DNA of 16,320 nucleotides from an uncultured Eubacteriales bacterium (GTDB lineage Bacteria; Bacillota; Clostridia; Oscillospirales; Oscillospiraceae). Made by a program: the position numbers and the translations under genes. Of this stretch, positions 6,225 through 12,683 are shown piece after piece. Where the stretch lies: the NCBI GenBank assembly GCA_900553135.1, contig USCO01000039.1, forward strand, positions 1-16,320, given 5' to 3'. Each line of letters starts with the position of its first letter. The stretch's first letter is position 1. The notes under the pieces are model-generated. The model worked only from the letters and a program-made list of their open reading frames with translations. It had not been told where the DNA came from and ran no database searches.

Positions 6225-7385
6225 TTACTCCAGCACGGGTTTGCCGTTGATGAGCACCAGGCGTACCCGGCTGAGGAGGTTAATGGGATGGGCGGTGGTA
6301 ACCACCACATCGGCATCCTTGCCCGGGGCCAGAGAGCCCACCCGGCTGTCGATGCCGGCGATGCGGGCGGGGTTGATGGTGATGGCGGCCAGGGCGGCCT
6401 CGGGGTTCATACCACCCTTCACCGCCATGGCGGCGCACAGGGGCAGATACTGCACGGGGGTCTCGGGGTGGTCGGTGCAGATGGCGGTCTGGACTCCCTG
6501 GAGGGTGAGCACGTTGGGGCTCTCAATGGTCATGTTCACCAGCTCGGGCTTGGAGCGGTCCCCCAGGCAGGGGCCGGTGATGACGGGCACTCCCGCCTGC
6601 TCCAGCAGGTCGGGGATCAGGTGGGCCTCGGTGCCGTGGACGATGACACACTTCAGGCCAAACTCCCGGCTGATGCGCACGCCAGTGGCGATGTCGTCGG
6701 CCCGGTGGGCGTGGATGTGGACGGGCAGCTCTCCCCGCACCACGGGCAGCAGAGCCTCCAGCTTGGCGTCGTAGTCGGGCTTCTCCTCGTCGGGATCGGC
6801 CTGGGCCCGGTCCAGCTTCTCCTTGTACTCCACCGCCTTGGCCAGGTTTTCCCGGATGATGGCGGCGGTGGCCATGCGGGTCACGGGGCTCTCGTGGCGC
6901 TCATTGTACACCGACTTGGGGTTCTCGCCCAGAGCCAGCTTCATGGCCACGGGGGCCTTCAGGATCATCTGGTCCACCCAGCGGCCCTGGGTTTTCACGG
7001 CGGCAAACTGGCCGCTGATGGGGTTGGCGGAGCCAGGTCCGGTGAGCACGGTGGTCACGCCGGCGGCCCGGGCCTCCCGGAAGCAGCGGTCCAGGGGGTT
7101 GATGGCGTCGATGGCCCGCAGGTGGGGGGTGCAGGGGTCGGTGGCCTCGTTGCCGTCGTCCCCCTCAAAGCCCACGGCGTCGCCGAACATGCCCAGGTGG
7201 CAGTGGGCGTCAATGAAGCCGGGGAGGATGTGGCCCCCCTGGGCGTCAAAGGTCTCTCCCTGCCAGGTGTCGGGGCACTCCTCCATGGGGCCCACGGCGG
7301 CGATCTTGTCCCCTTCGATGGTGAGGTAGCCGTTGGGAATGGTGAGTCCCTCCATGGTGTGGACGGTTCCGTTGATAATACGCAT
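6225..7385 (-). CDS. Amidohydrolase family metalloenzyme, substrate unknown
   Basis: 386 aa of the imidazolonepropionase/dihydroorotase-like amidohydrolase superfamily. N-terminal beta-sandwich strands (MRIINGTVHTMEG..., DGDKIAAVG-like) lead to the first metal motif DAHCHLG (His61, His63). Other likely metal or catalytic residues are Lys143 or Lys149, HIHAHRADD (His223/225/227), VIVHGTEAH (His250/255) and CTDHPET (Asp305). The C-terminal NPARIAGIDSRVGSLAPGKDADVVV is the family's standard closing strand. It hydrolyses C-N bonds, often in rings. The substrate cannot be read from the sequence and the neighbours are unrelated. The product seems cytoplasmic, with no signal peptide. RBS AAAGGAA is at 7391-7397. 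No terminator is visible after it. Confidence 0.9.
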   Translation of the reverse strand: MRIINGTVHTMEGLTIPNGYLTIEGDKIAAVGPMEECPDTWQGETFDAQGGHILPGFIDAHCHLGMFGDAVGFEGDDGNEATDPCTPHLRAIDAINPLDRCFREARAAGVTTVLTGPGSANPISGQFAAVKTQGRWVDQMILKAPVAMKLALGENPKSVYNERHESPVTRMATAAIIRENLAKAVEYKEKLDRAQADPDEEKPDYDAKLEALLPVVRGELPVHIHAHRADDIATGVRISREFGLKCVIVHGTEAHLIPDLLEQAGVPVITGPCLGDRSKPELVNMTIESPNVLTLQGVQTAICTDHPETPVQYLPLCAAMAVKGGMNPEAALAAITINPARIAGIDSRVGSLAPGKDADVVVTTAHPINLLSRVRLVLINGKPVLE

Positions 7386-7399
7386 TGCAGTTCCTTTCT

Positions 7400-7418
7400 C
7401 GAAAGCCGGGGGCTTTCG
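7400..7418. repeat. 8-bp hairpin just before the amidohydrolase RBS
   Basis: CGAAAGCC with GGCTTTCG, loop of three (7400-7407/7411-7418). It ends 2 bases upstream of the ribosome site (7391-7397) on the minus strand. It is not followed by a T-run, so it is not a terminator. It may shape mRNA stability or ribosome access. Confidence 0.55.
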
Positions 7419-7436
7419 CGGCGGTGATGCAGACCA

Positions 7437-7466
7437 TAAAAAAAGACCGCCGAGGCGGTCTTTTTA
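7437..7466 (-). terminator. Intrinsic terminator of yabR
   Basis: A stem of AAAAAGACCGCC (7440-7451) with its complement at 7454-7465. On the minus strand it is followed by TTTTTTTAT. It lies 27 bases beyond the yabR stop. Confidence 0.93.
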
Positions 7467-7492
7467 CAGGTCCTGGTCCTGGGACAGCCCGT

Positions 7493-7972
7493 TTACCGGC
7501 GGCCTCCGCCGCGGCGGTTGCTGCCCTTCTTCTCCAAGTAACGCAGCTCAGAGAGTTTGCTGTCGGACGCCTGCATAAACTGGCGCAGCCGGTCCTCAAA
7601 ATCCGTGGGCTCCTTGGGCGTAGACGGACGGGGCGTAAAGCCACCCTGACGGGGACCGCCCTGACGGGGCGCACCCTGACGGGGCGCACCCTGGCGGGGA
7701 GGCCGGCCGCCCTGACCTCCGCCCTGACGAGCGGGGGGATCGTTCACCTTCTTGATGGACAGGTTGATCCGGTTGGCCTGGTCGATGCCAATGACCTTCA
7801 CCTTCACCTGCTGTCCCTCCTGCAGGTAATCGGAAACCTCGTTCACATAGGAATAGGCGATCTCCGAAATGTGTACCAGTCCGGAGCGCCCCTCGGGCAG
7901 AGCCACGAAGGCGCCGAACTTTGTGATTCCCGTTACCTTTCCGTCCAAAATGGACCCAACACCAAACTCCAT
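7493..7972 (-). CDS. yabR: S1 RNA-binding domain protein, YabR type
   Basis: 159 aa. Residues 1-76 are a clear S1 domain (GSILDGKVTGITKFGAFVALPEGRSGLVHISEIAYSYV..., closing NRINLSIKK). A Gly/Arg/Gln/Pro-rich linker follows at 79-118, with PRQGA repeats. A conserved helical stretch, DFEDRLRQFMQASDSKLSELR, lies near 124-144, and the tail is RRGGGRR. The known family binds RNA or ribosomes; its exact job is poorly defined. The position after divIC matches Bacillus subtilis yabR. The frame is open 22 codons further up. I chose ATG 7972, where the S1 fold begins. The RBS AAGGAGGA (7986-7993) is 13 bases away, a rather long gap. Confidence 0.88.
   Translation of the reverse strand: MEFGVGSILDGKVTGITKFGAFVALPEGRSGLVHISEIAYSYVNEVSDYLQEGQQVKVKVIGIDQANRINLSIKKVNDPPARQGGGQGGRPPRQGAPRQGAPRQGGPRQGGFTPRPSTPKEPTDFEDRLRQFMQASDSKLSELRYLEKKGSNRRGGGRR
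7643..7704. repeat. 15-bp tandem repeat coding RQGAP units in yabR
   Basis: About four copies of a 15-base unit (CCTGACGGGGCGCAC on the + strand). Two are identical, at 7660-7674 and 7675-7689, and degenerate copies lie on either side. It encodes the basic disordered linker of the S1 protein and is likely to vary in copy number. Confidence 0.8.
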
Positions 7973-8052
7973 ACTGACTGCAATATCCTCCTTGTAAATT
8001 TCCCCCTGAGAAGCCACACACAGCCCCTCAAGAACCAAACCGGTCTGAAGCG

Positions 8053-8328
8053 TTATCCGGCCACGTCGATGTACAGGGTCTCCCCTTCCTTGACGTAGCC
8101 CTTCTCCCGGGCCACCCGCTCCAGCGTGTCGGGGTCATCGCTGTTTTCGATGGCCTCCTGCAGCTGCTGGTTGGCCAGCGTCTGATCCTCCACCTGCTGG
8201 GTCAGGGCTTCCTGCTCCTGCAAGGTGGTCTGGATCTTGCCCCTCAGGTCCAGCAGAGAGGTGGCCATGTAGATGAGCAGCACTACGATGACCAGCTTTG
8301 TCAAAAAACCTGCCCGCTTGAACCGCAT
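8053..8328 (-). CDS. divIC: Septum formation initiator family protein (DivIC/FtsB type)
   Basis: 91 aa. A short basic cytoplasmic tail (MRFKRAG) is followed by one membrane helix at about 8-26 (LTKLVIVVLLIYMATSLLDL), then a coiled coil at 29-62 (KIQTTLQEQEALTQQVEDQ...). A small conserved end follows (DTLERVAREKGYVKEGETLYIDV). In the known family it pairs with FtsL and DivIB at the septum to control peptidoglycan synthesis. ATG 8328 is chosen over an upstream in-frame ATG at 8385 because the RBS GGAGGAG (within 8335-8343) lies 6 bases before it. Its first 194 bases also lie inside the yabQ reading frame. Confidence 0.93.
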   Translation of the reverse strand: MRFKRAGFLTKLVIVVLLIYMATSLLDLRGKIQTTLQEQEALTQQVEDQTLANQQLQEAIENSDDPDTLERVAREKGYVKEGETLYIDVAG

Positions 8329-8821
8329 GGCGGTCTCCTCCTCTCTCCCGGGCGTCCCTGCGGCGGGCCGTCCGCTCCATTTCACCAGCTATCTGATTTA
8401 TTCTATACCATTTCGCCGCGAAAAGGAAGTAATTTTTCGCAAATTTTTCAGTTTTTTTCCGCAGGCCGTTGATTCCCCGCAGGGGGGCGGTGACCAGGCG
8501 CCACAGCCAGGCCGCCCCGTCGGCCAGGCGGTAGCCGATCCAAAGGGCGGGGGCGCTGAGGGTCATGAAGTAGAACCAGCCTCCCAAAAACAGGAAAACC
8601 ACGCCGTACAGCCGCACCAGCCCGCCCCAGGCCCACTGGGACCAGAGGAACAGGGCCGCCGTCAGCCCCAGCCAGAACAGCAGGTCCAGAGCGGGGCCCA
8701 GCAGGGGCAGGCGCACCCGCACCCGCAGGATACGGAACAGGTCGTACACCAGCCCCGCCGCCAGCCCCAGGGCCAGAGCCTGGACCATGGCCTGGGCCTG
8801 AAGGGCTACCTCTCCCCTCAT
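8135..8821 (-). CDS. yabQ: Sporulation protein YabQ (spore cortex), with unusual C-terminal extension
   Basis: 228 aa. The first ~145 residues are a membrane protein with helices at about 11-29, 42-62 and 70-92. They include the typical YabQ start (QALALGLAAGLVYDLFRILR), and a basic cytoplasmic tail follows (LRKKTEKFAKNYFLFAAKWYRI). In Bacillus, YabQ sits in the forespore outer membrane and is needed for cortex formation. The start ATG overlaps the yabP stop by 4 bases (ATGA, 8818-8821). From residue about 165 the frame runs out of phase through divIC for 194 bases. That part is Ala/Gly/His/Gln-rich and looks like a shadow translation, so it may be a frameshift or a lost stop. Function rests on the family and the cluster order. 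Confidence 0.85.
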   Translation of the reverse strand: MRGEVALQAQAMVQALALGLAAGLVYDLFRILRVRVRLPLLGPALDLLFWLGLTAALFLWSQWAWGGLVRLYGVVFLFLGGWFYFMTLSAPALWIGYRLADGAAWLWRLVTAPLRGINGLRKKTEKFAKNYFLFAAKWYRINQIAGEMERTARRRDARERGGDRHAVQAGRFFDKAGHRSAAHLHGHLSAGPEGQDPDHLAGAGSPDPAGGGSDAGQPAAAGGHRKQR

Positions 8822-9102
8822 CCGCCCAGCAGCCGGGACAGCAACCCGCCCCGGGTCCGGCCGCCGTCCTCGTAGGACAGGGAGTCCACCTCCCCCTCCA
8901 CGTTCAGGTCTCCGCCGTCCAGGGACAGCTTTTCAATGTGCAGCCCCTCGCCGCGGATCACCAGGGTCCCCTTCACCGTCACCATTACAATGGCGGTCTC
9001 GTCAAAGCTCTCCACCTCTTCCACGCCGGATACCGTCAGCCGCTGGCGGCCCTCCAGCAGGATGTGGTGGCTGCCCTGACTCTCCAGCCCGTCATAGGTC
9101 AT
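8818..9102 (-). CDS. yabP: Sporulation protein YabP
   Basis: 94 aa, the usual size. The YabP/YqfC fold is visible: SHHILLEGRQRLTVSGVEEVESFDE, then TAIVMVTVKGTLVIRGEGLHIEKLSLDGGDLNVEGEVDSLSYED, and a short basic Gly-rich end. It is a sporulation protein of unknown biochemistry, expressed early in the mother cell in Bacillus. The frame is open 8 codons further up. I chose ATG 9102 because AGGAGG (9110-9115) lies 7 bases before it and because the predicted sigma-E transcript starts near 9118, downstream of the alternative ATG at 9126. It is the first gene of yabP-yabQ-divIC-yabR. Confidence 0.93.
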   Translation of the reverse strand: MTYDGLESQGSHHILLEGRQRLTVSGVEEVESFDETAIVMVTVKGTLVIRGEGLHIEKLSLDGGDLNVEGEVDSLSYEDGGRTRGGLLSRLLGG

Positions 9103-9124
9103 GCCGCTCCCTCCTCTCTGGCCC

Positions 9125-9153
9125 ATTGTATGGGACAGGGAGGAGGGTTATGC
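9125..9153 (-). promoter_or_regulatory. Sigma-E (early mother-cell) promoter of yabP
   Basis: On the minus strand, GCATAAC (plus 9147-9153), a 14-base spacer, then CATACAAT (plus 9125-9132). The -10 matches the sigma-E consensus CATACANT exactly and the -35 carries the ATA core. It lies between the ilvD stop and yabP. The Bacillus yabP/yabQ genes are known sigma-E targets. The predicted leader is only about 16 nt. Confidence 0.75.
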
Positions 9154-9162
9154 CAGACTTGT

Positions 9163-10824
9163 TTACTCCAGCACGGCGCCCCGGTCGGCAGAGGACACCA
9201 TCTTGGCGTAGCGGGCCAGGTAGCCCGTCTTGATCCGGGGCTCGGGGCACACCCACTTGGCCTTCCGGGCCTGGAGGGTGGCCTCATCCACCTTCAGGGT
9301 GATGGTGTGGTTAGGAATGTCGATGGCGATGAGGTCACCCTCCTCCACCAGGCCGATGGGGCCGCCGCTGGCCGCCTCGGGAGAGACGTGACCGATGGAC
9401 GCGCCCCGGGTGGCGCCGGAGAAGCGGCCGTCGGTGATAAGGGCCACATCCTTGTCCAGACCCATGCCCGCAATGGCGGAGGTGGGGTTGAGCATCTCCC
9501 GCATGCCGGGGCCGCCCTTGGGGCCCTCGTAGCGGATGACCACCACGTCACCAGCCACGATCTTGCCCGCGTAGATGGCCTGGATGGCGTCGTCCTCGCA
9601 GTCAAAGACCCGGGCGGGGCCCTCGTGGACCATCATCTCGGGGGCCACGGCGGACTGCTTCACCACGCAGCCGTCGGGGGCCAGGTTGCCCTTGAGCACG
9701 GCGATGCCGCCGGTCTTGGAGTAGGGGTTCTCGATGGGCCGGATGAGCTCGGGGTCCCGGTTCACCACGCCCTCCAGGTTCTCGGCTACGGTCTTGCCCG
9801 TGCAGGTCATAAGGCTGGTGTCCAGCAGGCCCGCCTTGTTCAGCTCCGCCATGACGGCGTACACGCCGCCGGCCCGCTCCAGGTCCTCCATGTAGGTGTC
9901 CCCGGCGGGGGCCAGGTGGCACAGGTTGGGGGTTTTCTGGGAGATCTCGTTGGCCATGTCGAAGGAGAGCTCGATACCGCACTCGTGGGCGATGGCGGGC
10001 AGGTGGAGCATGGTGTTGGTGGAGCAGCCCAGGGCCATGTCCACCGTCTCGGCGTTGTGGAAGGCGGCCTCGGTCATGATGTCCCGGGGACGGATGTCCT
10101 TCTTCACCAGCTCCATGATCTGCATACCGGCATGCTTGGCCAGGCGCAGACGGGCGGAGTAGACGGCGGGGATGGTGCCGTTGCCCCGAAGGCCCATGCC
10201 GATGGCCTCGGTGAGGCAGTTCATGGAGTTGGCGGTGTACATGCCGGAGCAGGAGCCGCAGGTGGGGCAGGCGTTGTTCTCGTACTCCTCCAGGCCCTCC
10301 TGGTCCAGTTTTCCGGCGTAGTAGGAACCTACCGCCTCAAACATGTGGCTGAGGCAGGTGCGCCGTCCGTCGTTCATGGTACCGGCCATCATGGGGCCGC
10401 CGGAGACAAAGATGGTGGGGATGTTCACCCGGGCGGCGGCCATGAGCAGGCCGGGCACATTCTTGTCGCAGTTGGGGATCATCACCAGGCCGTCAAACTG
10501 GTGGGCCATGGCCATGGCCTCGGTGGAGTCGGCAATGAGGTCCCGGGTGACCAGAGAGTACTTCATGCCCACGTGGCCCATGGCGATGCCGTCGCACACG
10601 GCGATGGCAGGGAACTCCACGGGAGTGCCGCCGGCGGCCCGGATGCCGGCCTTCACGGCCTCGGCGATCTTGTCCAGGTTCATGTGGCCGGGGACGATCT
10701 CGTTATAGGAACAGACCACGCCGATGAGGGGCCGCTCCAGCTCCTCCTTGGTGTAACCCAGAGCATAGAGCAGGGAACGGTTGGGGGCGGCGGGGGCCCC
10801 TTTCTTGATGACATCAGAGCGCAT
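9163..10824 (-). CDS. ilvD: Dihydroxy-acid dehydratase
   Basis: 553 aa, the normal length. It dehydrates 2,3-dihydroxy-isovalerate and 2,3-dihydroxy-3-methylvalerate to the 2-oxo acids, the third common step to Val, Ile and Leu. Signatures: AVCDGIAMGHVGM at 75-87 (Asp78), SNCDK-type PNCDKNVPG with Cys119, and CPTCGSCSGMYTANSMN with Cys192. The region around 41-50 reads NEIVPGHMNL, without the extra Cys of the plant-type [2Fe-2S] enzymes. This suggests the oxygen-sensitive [4Fe-4S] type, fitting an anaerobe. Start: ATG 10824, with GGAGGT (10833-10838) 8 bases before it; the longer frame to 10848 lacks this. It is divergent from the GntR gene. No terminator follows, so readthrough into yabP is possible. 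Confidence 0.97.
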   Translation of the reverse strand: MRSDVIKKGAPAAPNRSLLYALGYTKEELERPLIGVVCSYNEIVPGHMNLDKIAEAVKAGIRAAGGTPVEFPAIAVCDGIAMGHVGMKYSLVTRDLIADSTEAMAMAHQFDGLVMIPNCDKNVPGLLMAAARVNIPTIFVSGGPMMAGTMNDGRRTCLSHMFEAVGSYYAGKLDQEGLEEYENNACPTCGSCSGMYTANSMNCLTEAIGMGLRGNGTIPAVYSARLRLAKHAGMQIMELVKKDIRPRDIMTEAAFHNAETVDMALGCSTNTMLHLPAIAHECGIELSFDMANEISQKTPNLCHLAPAGDTYMEDLERAGGVYAVMAELNKAGLLDTSLMTCTGKTVAENLEGVVNRDPELIRPIENPYSKTGGIAVLKGNLAPDGCVVKQSAVAPEMMVHEGPARVFDCEDDAIQAIYAGKIVAGDVVVIRYEGPKGGPGMREMLNPTSAIAGMGLDKDVALITDGRFSGATRGASIGHVSPEAASGGPIGLVEEGDLIAIDIPNHTITLKVDEATLQARKAKWVCPEPRIKTGYLARYAKMVSSADRGAVLE

Positions 10825-10847
10825 AATACAGTACCTCCTCAAAGCCA

Positions 10848-10884
10848 AAATCAGTTGTCTGATTTCTATTGCATTGTCTGACTA
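10848..10884. promoter_or_regulatory. Candidate GntR/FadR-type operators between ilvD and the regulator
   Basis: TTGTCTGACTA at 10874-10884 fits the FadR-subfamily operator pattern TNGTNNNACNA. It sits at the predicted ilvD start site, next to the -10. TTGTCTGA recurs at 10855-10862. That copy is framed by a perfect 7-bp inverted repeat, AAATCAG with CTGATTT (10848-10854/10859-10865), inside the ilvD leader. Confidence 0.6.
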
Positions 10885-10885
10885 T

Positions 10886-10914
10886 ATAGTATAAGATAGA
10901 GGTACCAATGTCAA
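10886..10914 (-). promoter_or_regulatory. Promoter of ilvD
   Basis: On the minus strand, a perfect -35 TTGACA (plus 10909-10914), a 17-base spacer, then TACTAT (plus 10886-10891), which matches 4 of 6 bases. Transcription should start near 10879, inside the FadR-type site. Confidence 0.65.
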
Positions 10915-10940
10915 GGACCACTTTGCAAAGGAGGGCCCCT

Positions 10941-11612
10941 ATGGAGCGCAAAAACCGCTGGCAGCAGGCCGCCGCCAGCTTATATGACCAGATCGTGGCG
11001 GAGGGCCGCCTGAAGGCGGGAGACAAGCTGCCCAACGAGGTGGAGCTGTCCCAGACCCTTGGGGTGAGCCGGGCCACCCTGCGGGAGGCCATCCGCTCCC
11101 TGTGCGCCCAGGGGGTGCTGGAGGTGCGCCGGGGCAAGGGTACCTTTGTCTCCCCCCGGGTGGAGGAGATCGGGGACTTCGGCTTTCACCGCCTGGAGGA
11201 GGTGAAGGGCCGCCTGCGGGACCTGTTTGAGCTGCGGGCCATCTTTGAGCCCCAGGCCGCCGCCCTGGCCTGCCGCCGGGCCACGGCAGAAGAACTGTCC
11301 GACATCCTGGCCCAGGGAGCCCAGGTGGAGGCCTGCATCCGGGAGGGCCGGGACCGCACTGCCGCCGACCGGGCCTTCCACACCGCCATCGTCCGGGCCA
11401 CCCACAACGAATTCATGGTGCGCCTGCTGCCCATCATCAACCAGGCGGTGGAGGAGGCCATCTCCACCGGCACAGCGGCGGGGGAGCTGGCCCAGGCCAC
11501 CCTTCAGGACCACGCCCTGCTCATGGACTTCTTTCGCAAGGGGGACGAGCAGGGGGCCCAGTACGCCATGGCCATCCATATGCGCCACGCCATGGATGAG
11601 ATGGGACTATAA
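10941..11612 (+). CDS. GntR-family transcriptional regulator, FadR subfamily (FCD domain)
   Basis: 223 aa. Residues about 10-72 form the GntR winged helix (LYDQIVAEGRLKAGDKLPNEVELSQTLGVSRATLREAIRSL, wing GVLEVRRGKGTFV). Residues 85-215 form an all-helical FCD ligand domain. Its likely metal ligands are the Asp and His of DRAFHTAIV, the His of DHALL and a His of HMRHA. Such regulators sense small organic acids or related metabolites. The ligand here is unknown; a branched-chain pathway intermediate is an inference from divergence with ilvD. Start ATG 10941 has RBS AAGGAGG (10928-10934) 6 bases before it. The in-frame ATG at 10908 lacks one and would overlap the ilvD -35. A TATAAG at 10890-10895 could be its -10, next to the operators, allowing self-control. 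Confidence 0.93.
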   Translation: MERKNRWQQAAASLYDQIVAEGRLKAGDKLPNEVELSQTLGVSRATLREAIRSLCAQGVLEVRRGKGTFVSPRVEEIGDFGFHRLEEVKGRLRDLFELRAIFEPQAAALACRRATAEELSDILAQGAQVEACIREGRDRTAADRAFHTAIVRATHNEFMVRLLPIINQAVEEAISTGTAAGELAQATLQDHALLMDFFRKGDEQGAQYAMAIHMRHAMDEMGL

Positions 11613-11657
11613 AAAATTCCCGGAGAAAAGGAAGCTTCCTTCTCTCCGGGGATTTTC
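11612..11657. terminator. Bidirectional terminator between the GntR gene and the kinase
   Basis: A long palindrome centred on AAGCTT (11632-11637). About 17 stem pairs (11618-11634 with 11635-11651) contain one mismatch and one G-T pair, with A-run and T-run flanks. It lies directly after the GntR stop and 15 bases beyond the kinase stop. Confidence 0.9.
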
Positions 11658-11671
11658 TTTGTCTTTTGGAA

Positions 11672-12502
11672 TTACTTCATCCGGTCCACCAGGTAGGGGA
11701 TGGCCTTCTCGAACTCCACGCCGTAGGACACGGCCTCGGGGTCGTTCAGGGTGGCGCGGATGCACTCCACAGTGTAGTCCGCCGCCAGGGCCAGGGACTC
11801 ACCCAGGGTCTTGCCCTGCATCAGGGCGCCCACACAGGTGGAGGCGAACACGTCGCCGGTGCCGTGGAAGGAGGCGGGCAGGTACTCGGTGTAGTAGCTG
11901 CCGAAGTCGCCGGTGTGGCTGTCGTAGTACATGATGCCCACCCGGTCCTTCTCAAAGCTGACGCCGGTGAGGGCCACATACCGGGCGCCCAGCTTGGCCA
12001 GGGCCAGCAGCATCTCCTTGATGTAGGCTTCGTCGTACTCGGTGCGGTAGGGCAGGCCGGTAAGCAGGCTGGCCTCGGTGAGGTTGGGGATGATGAGGTC
12101 GGCCTTGGCGCACACCTTGGCCATCTCGGCGGGAAAGTCGGGGCCGAAGGCGGGATACAGCTTGCCGTTGTCCGCCATCACCGGGTCCACCACAATGAGG
12201 TTGTCCTCGGTCTTGAAGCGGTCGAAGAAGGCACACACGTCACCGATCTGCTCCTTGGAGGCCAGATAGCCGGTGTAAATGGCGTCAAAGCGGAACTTCT
12301 CGCTGGACCAGTGGTCGGCGATGGGGTTGATCTGGTCGCTCAGGTCCTTGCAGGTGAAGTTCTGGAACATGGTGTGGGTGGACAGGACCGCCGTGGGCAG
12401 GATGGAGCACTCCACCCCCATGGCGGAGATAATGGGCAGGGCCACGGTGAGGGAGCACTTGCCCAGGCAGGAAATATCCTGAATGGTGACGATGCGTTTC
12501 AT
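11672..12502 (-). CDS. Pyridoxal/pyridoxamine kinase (PdxY/PdxK type, ribokinase superfamily)
   Basis: 276 aa. It phosphorylates B6 vitamers for PLP salvage. Signatures: MKRIVTIQDISCLGKCSLTVALPIISAMG at the start, LPTAVLSTHT at 35-44, VVDPVMADNGKLY at about 104-116, the anion-hole/catalytic motif FHGTGDVFAS with Asp217, and LTGVSFEKDRVG. I cannot decide between the PdxK and PdxY names. It lies between ilvC and the regulator on the ilv strand, with its own promoter-like site. PLP is the cofactor of branched-chain transaminases, a sensible but unproven link. ATG 12502 has RBS AAAGGAAG (12511-12518). The frame is open 16 codons further up without a better site. Confidence 0.93.
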   Translation of the reverse strand: MKRIVTIQDISCLGKCSLTVALPIISAMGVECSILPTAVLSTHTMFQNFTCKDLSDQINPIADHWSSEKFRFDAIYTGYLASKEQIGDVCAFFDRFKTEDNLIVVDPVMADNGKLYPAFGPDFPAEMAKVCAKADLIIPNLTEASLLTGLPYRTEYDEAYIKEMLLALAKLGARYVALTGVSFEKDRVGIMYYDSHTGDFGSYYTEYLPASFHGTGDVFASTCVGALMQGKTLGESLALAADYTVECIRATLNDPEAVSYGVEFEKAIPYLVDRMK

Positions 12503-12562
12503 AAATCGCACTTCCTTTGCTGTCAGTTTCCGCCCGATGGGGCGGTCCATTTCTCAGGCACG

Positions 12563-12571
12563 ATGATAGCA
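12563..12571 (-). promoter_or_regulatory. Candidate extended -10 promoter of the B6 kinase
   Basis: TGCTATCAT on the minus strand: TATCAT at plus 12563-12568 with a TGn extension. No clear -35. It lies about 60 bases before the start codon. Confidence 0.45.
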
Positions 12572-12610
12572 TAGATTTTGACCTGTTTATAGAGCCACTT
12601 TTTGCTTTTT

Positions 12611-12621
12611 TGACCAGGTCA
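12611..12621. promoter_or_regulatory. TGACC-A-GGTCA palindrome, possible operator
   Basis: A perfect 5+5 palindrome, preceded by a T-run. A half-site with the same T-rich flank (TTTTGACCTG) recurs at 12576-12585, near the kinase promoter. It is between the ilvC terminator and the kinase start. The regulator is unknown. Confidence 0.35.
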
Positions 12622-12632
12622 GATTTTCAGGC

Positions 12633-12662
12633 AAAAAAGGGCCCCCGGCTGGTGCCGGGGGC
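12633..12662 (-). terminator. Intrinsic terminator of ilvBNC
   Basis: GCCCCCGGC (12641-12649) pairs with 12654-12662, loop of four. On the minus strand it is followed by CCTTTTTTGCC. It lies 22 bases after the ilvC stop, so the kinase gene is probably a separate unit. Confidence 0.93.
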
Positions 12663-12683
12663 TCTTTGTCGTATTGTGCTAAA

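Noticed and set aside
8273..8875. 200-codon + strand frame opposite yabQ
   Set aside because: Gln/Pro-rich antisense shadow without an RBS; the minus-strand genes are recognised members of a conserved cluster.
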